Assembly: GCA_011620595.1 (NCBI GenBank)
Contig: WOYX01000058.1
Coordinates: 40,053-104,052, forward strand
Source of the DNA: Bacteroidales bacterium
GTDB lineage: Bacteria > Bacteroidota > Bacteroidia > Bacteroidales > VadinHA17
Direction of reading: 5' to 3'
Length of the DNA: 64,000 bases
Of the stretch, positions 61,757 to 64,000 are shown one piece after another (position 1 is the first letter of the stretch; each line of letters starts with the position of its first letter). The notes beneath the pieces are model-generated. The model did no database searches, was not told the DNA's origin, and saw only the letters and a list, made by a program, of their open reading frames with translations. A program made the position numbers and the translations under genes.

Positions 61757-63121
61757 ATGACGTATTTGAGTTTTAATCCGTGGCTCCAGAGGCCGAATGC
61801 CCGCTTTCCGGAGATGAGTGACAGGGAACTGGGTGATATACTGGATGAGAGTGAGAGGCTCTTTCATGAATGGCGCCGGAGCGACATAGCATACCGATGC
61901 AGCAGGCTTACCGCCATGAGCACTGTCCTGCTCTCACGCCGCAGCGAGCTGGCTGAGATGATGGCCGCGGAGATGGGTAAGCCCGTGACACAGGGACTGG
62001 CTGAGATTGACAAGTGTGCGCTGCTCTGCCGATGGTATGCTGAACATGCACCTGAGATACTCAGGCCTGAGAAGAGAGCCTCCGCAGCGCGTGAGAGTTA
62101 CATATTTTATGAACCGCAGGGTATTATCCTGGGAATTATGCCATGGAACTTCCCCTTCTGGCAGGTGTTTCGGTTTGTCATCCCTGCACTGACAGGGGGC
62201 AATGCGGGGCTTCTCAAGCATGCCTCCAACGTTCCCCGTTGTGCTCTGGCAGCGGAGGAGATAATAAATGCATCCGGTTACCCTGCGGGCCTCTTCAGGA
62301 CGCTTTTCCCGAACCACTCCCAGGTGGCACGACTGATCGCCGACCGCCGCATACGAGGTGTCTCGCTGACAGGCAGCAACGTTGCCGGGAAAAAGATAGC
62401 CGCATCCGCAGGAGAGAATCTCAAAAAAATGGTCATGGAGCTGGGAGGAAGTGATCCGTTTATCGTATTTCCGGATGCGCATATCGAGAGGGCCGTGGAA
62501 GCCGCCCTGACCGGACGGTTCCAGAATGGCGGTCAGAGCTGTATAGCAGCAAAAAGGATCATCGTTCACAACCACATCTACGGTGAATTCAGGGAAAAGT
62601 TCCTTGCCGGAGCAACGCTACTAAGGACCGGTGACCCGATGGATCCCGCAACAGATGTCGGACCGATGGTGAGTGTTTCTGCAGCCGAGGAGCTTGAACG
62701 ACAGCTTGAAGCGGGCATCAGGGCAGGAGCAGTGCTGCTCTGCGGCGGTCGCGCAGGTAAAGAACACCCTGCACTCTTTATTCCGGCAGTGGTTGAAAGT
62801 GTTCCTCTCACATCACCCCTGGCATGCGAGGAGACCTTCGGACCCGTGGCACCGTTGTTCAGCTTCAGCACAACGGAAGAAGCAATTGAAATGGCAAACA
62901 GCACACCCTTCGGACTTGGTGCAACGGTATGGACTGCCGATGAACGGCTGGCCATGGCTATGGCACATGAGATCGATACGGGCACTGTGGCTGTAAATGG
63001 CTTTGTCAAAACGGAGCCGGGACTCCCCTTTGGGGGCGTAAGAGAATCGGGCTACGGACGTGAGCTGGGCGTGGAAGGACTGCGTGAATTTTTGAATATC
63101 AAGACAGTAAATATTTTCTGA
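61757..63121 (+). CDS. NAD(P)-dependent aldehyde dehydrogenase, succinate-semialdehyde type
   Basis: A 454-residue aldehyde dehydrogenase. Cys262 in QNGGQSCIAAKR is the nucleophile and Glu228 in MELGGSDPF the base; GIMPWNFPFWQ is typical of the Sad/GabD (succinate semialdehyde) group, as is the start YLSFNPW. The exact aldehyde is uncertain. It probably shares the Smr promoter. No 4-aminobutyrate transaminase lies nearby. Confidence 0.92.
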   Translation: MTYLSFNPWLQRPNARFPEMSDRELGDILDESERLFHEWRRSDIAYRCSRLTAMSTVLLSRRSELAEMMAAEMGKPVTQGLAEIDKCALLCRWYAEHAPEILRPEKRASAARESYIFYEPQGIILGIMPWNFPFWQVFRFVIPALTGGNAGLLKHASNVPRCALAAEEIINASGYPAGLFRTLFPNHSQVARLIADRRIRGVSLTGSNVAGKKIAASAGENLKKMVMELGGSDPFIVFPDAHIERAVEAALTGRFQNGGQSCIAAKRIIVHNHIYGEFREKFLAGATLLRTGDPMDPATDVGPMVSVSAAEELERQLEAGIRAGAVLLCGGRAGKEHPALFIPAVVESVPLTSPLACEETFGPVAPLFSFSTTEEAIEMANSTPFGLGATVWTADERLAMAMAHEIDTGTVAVNGFVKTEPGLPFGGVRESGYGRELGVEGLREFLNIKTVNIF

Positions 63122-63138
63122 TCTCCGCCTGATTGTTG

Positions 63139-63146
63139 TATCTTTG
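63139..63146 (+). promoter_or_regulatory. -7 box (TATCTTTG) of rnpB
   Basis: Exact TAnnTTTG match ending six bases before the predicted RNase P RNA 5' end. Confidence 0.7.
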
Positions 63147-63151
63147 CAGCA

Positions 63152-63521
63152 TGGCAGGCCGGTCCGTCGCTCCGGCATTTTGCCGGGGAGGAAAGTCCGG
63201 GCAACAGAGAGCACCATCCTTCCTAACGGGAAGATATCCGAAAGGGTATAGTAGTGTAACAGAAAATAACAGTCCCGACTTGTCGGGATAATGGTGAAAA
63301 GGTGAGGTAAGAGCTCACCGGTCCCGACGGTGACGCCGGGAGCCGTACACCTGATGGGTTGAAAGACCGCGTATACCGGCATCTGAGGGCTGCTCGCCCG
63401 AGCCGGGGGGTAGGTCGTATGACCCAGTTAGCAATAACTGGGCAAGATAAATGACGGAACAGGTGCATAAGTCCTCTTGCAGGATACCGCATCGCGACAG
63501 AACCCGGCTTACAGGCCTGCC
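63152..63521 (+). ncRNA. rnpB: RNase P RNA (bacterial class A)
   Basis: The catalytic RNA that trims tRNA 5' leaders. The 5' GGCAGGCC (63153-63160) pairs with GGCCTGCC at the 3' end (63514-63521). Conserved blocks are GAGGAAAGTCCGGGC near the 5' end, AGTGTAACAGAAAATAAC, GGTGAGGTAAGAGCTCACC, AAGATAAATGACG and GACAGAACCCGGCTTA near the 3' end. About 370 bases, a normal size. Promoter at 63139 and terminator at 63533 bracket it. Confidence 0.95.
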
Positions 63522-63532
63522 TTAAGAATAGA

Positions 63533-63559
63533 AGAGGGTGTTCTTTCAAGGGACACCCT
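63533..63559 (+). terminator. Terminator of rnpB
   Basis: GAGGGTGT and ACACCCTC form a stem just after the RNase P RNA, followed by a short T-containing tail (CGATTTATG). The U-tract is weak, so termination may be incomplete. Confidence 0.7.
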
Positions 63560-63652
63560 CTCGATTTATGATTATTGCCAGGGAACCATACCTGGTGCGG
63601 AAATCTTCTCTTCCTCCCGGGCACAGGCTTCACTCAGTAATCAAGGCCTGTA

Positions 63653-63668
63653 CTCCGGCATGCCGGAG
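63653..63668. repeat. 16-base perfect palindrome
   Basis: CTCCGGCATGCCGGAG reads the same on both strands, between rnpB and the convergent LolA-like gene. Without a loop or U-tract it is a weak terminator candidate; a binding site is possible. Confidence 0.5.
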
Positions 63669-63704
63669 ACGGAGATTATCCGATGTTTAATGACCAATGA
63701 GACA

Positions 63705-64000
63705 TCACTGTATCACGAAAACGGAGTCGTCCATCTCCCTGTCGAGCTCTATCTTGTTGAATGTCATGCCTCCCAGCTCCATGCCGTTGACAAACTGCTT
63801 GATGACTTTACTGAATTTTGCCCCGTTGACATCCATGTACTCCTTCACATATGATTCCACCTCCATTTCCTGTCCCATCTGTTCAACCTTTGCGACAGTC
63901 TTGACAGTGAGGCAGCTCTCCTTGTCAACAAAAGCTGTCGTGGTATTGCCGGCCTCATCGGTGATGGTCAGCTTGTATGCGGGATTGCCGTCAACAGCTT
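63705..64000 (-). CDS. LolA-like outer-membrane lipoprotein-sorting protein (3' part)
   Basis: The window holds the last ~98 codons; the 5' end lies beyond 64000. The visible part reads NPAYKLTITDEAGNTTTAFVDKES, then KVEQMGQEMEVESYVKEYMD with MTFNKIELDREMDDSVF at the end (quoted in pieces). The pattern, ending in DDS-F, matches the LolA/LolB-fold family annotated as outer membrane lipoprotein-sorting proteins in this phylum, which carry lipids or lipoproteins in the periplasm. The call rests on the C-terminal part only. Confidence 0.65.
   Translation of the reverse strand, partial: AVDGNPAYKLTITDEAGNTTTAFVDKESCLTVKTVAKVEQMGQEMEVESYVKEYMDVNGAKFSKVIKQFVNGMELGGMTFNKIELDREMDDSVFVIQ

Noticed and set aside
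63223-63633. Minus-strand 136-codon reading frame with a QACKPGSV segment
   Set aside because: It lies within and beyond the RNase P RNA gene; such frames in structural RNA genes are well-known false proteins.

Overview
The window looks like chromosomal DNA of a Gram-negative member of the phylum Bacteroidota, most likely Bacteroidales or a close relative. Three things support this. Many genes are preceded by the Bacteroidota-type -7 box TAnnTTTG, and classical Shine-Dalgarno sequences are rare. Several proteins are typical of the phylum: GldI-like FKBP lipoproteins, DUF6913, a 1105-residue SecA, and PD40-type lipoproteins. LptD, MlaD and lipoboxes show an outer membrane. No rRNA, tRNA, phage, transposase or CRISPR array was seen; most of the window is conserved housekeeping sequence.

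Layout. 1-240 is a repeat region beside mnmA. 1528-8674 is an overlapping addA-like / YhcC radical SAM / addB-like operon. 8685-11606 holds ribH, a membrane TPR protein, recF and a DUF721 (DciA-like) gene. 11812-16204 holds a transglutaminase-like protein, ndk, nrnA and two FKBP lipoproteins. 16305-25468 holds a sortilin-like beta-propeller protein, a RsmI-like methyltransferase, a PhnP-like hydrolase, a small basic lipoprotein, a large exported protein with a C-terminal FGE-sulfatase domain, and galK, which overlaps dnaA. 25465-32781 holds dnaA, mlaD and an amidase facing lptD-ridA. 32847-37631 holds rpsF-rpsR-rplI, dnaX, an orphan histidine kinase/receiver pair and ferritin. 37825-43800 holds secA, DUF6913 and ligA. 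43822-48904 is an operon of an exported AmmeMemoRadiSam system with a polytopic spermidine-synthase-like protein. 48967-58913 holds a SiaC-like protein, argS-ffh-folD, a PD40 lipoprotein, a TPR protein, a phosphosulfolactate-synthase homologue, aroE and truA. 58998-64000 holds ltaE, queA, a small Smr protein, an aldehyde dehydrogenase, rnpB and the 3' end of a LolA-like gene.

The most interesting items are the following. (1) The AmmeMemoRadiSam operon appears to be entirely exported or membrane-bound: a Memo-AMMECR1 fusion with a signal peptide, a radical SAM enzyme with a twin-arginine motif, and between them a membrane protein with a SpeE-like domain and an N-terminal helix carrying His-x13-His. 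(2) dnaX has a ten-A run exactly after domain III, with a stop in the -1 frame, predicting a short gamma-like product. (3) A dispersed repeat couples seven-base tandem arrays to a palindromic core; it fills the ffh-folD gap and abuts the mnmA stop codon, and a related seven-base array overlaps the galK stop. (4) An orphan minus-strand terminator with an upstream promoter box suggests a small RNA near 55 kb.

Coordinates and translations were read by eye. Function calls rest on recognised motifs and family resemblance, not on database searches.
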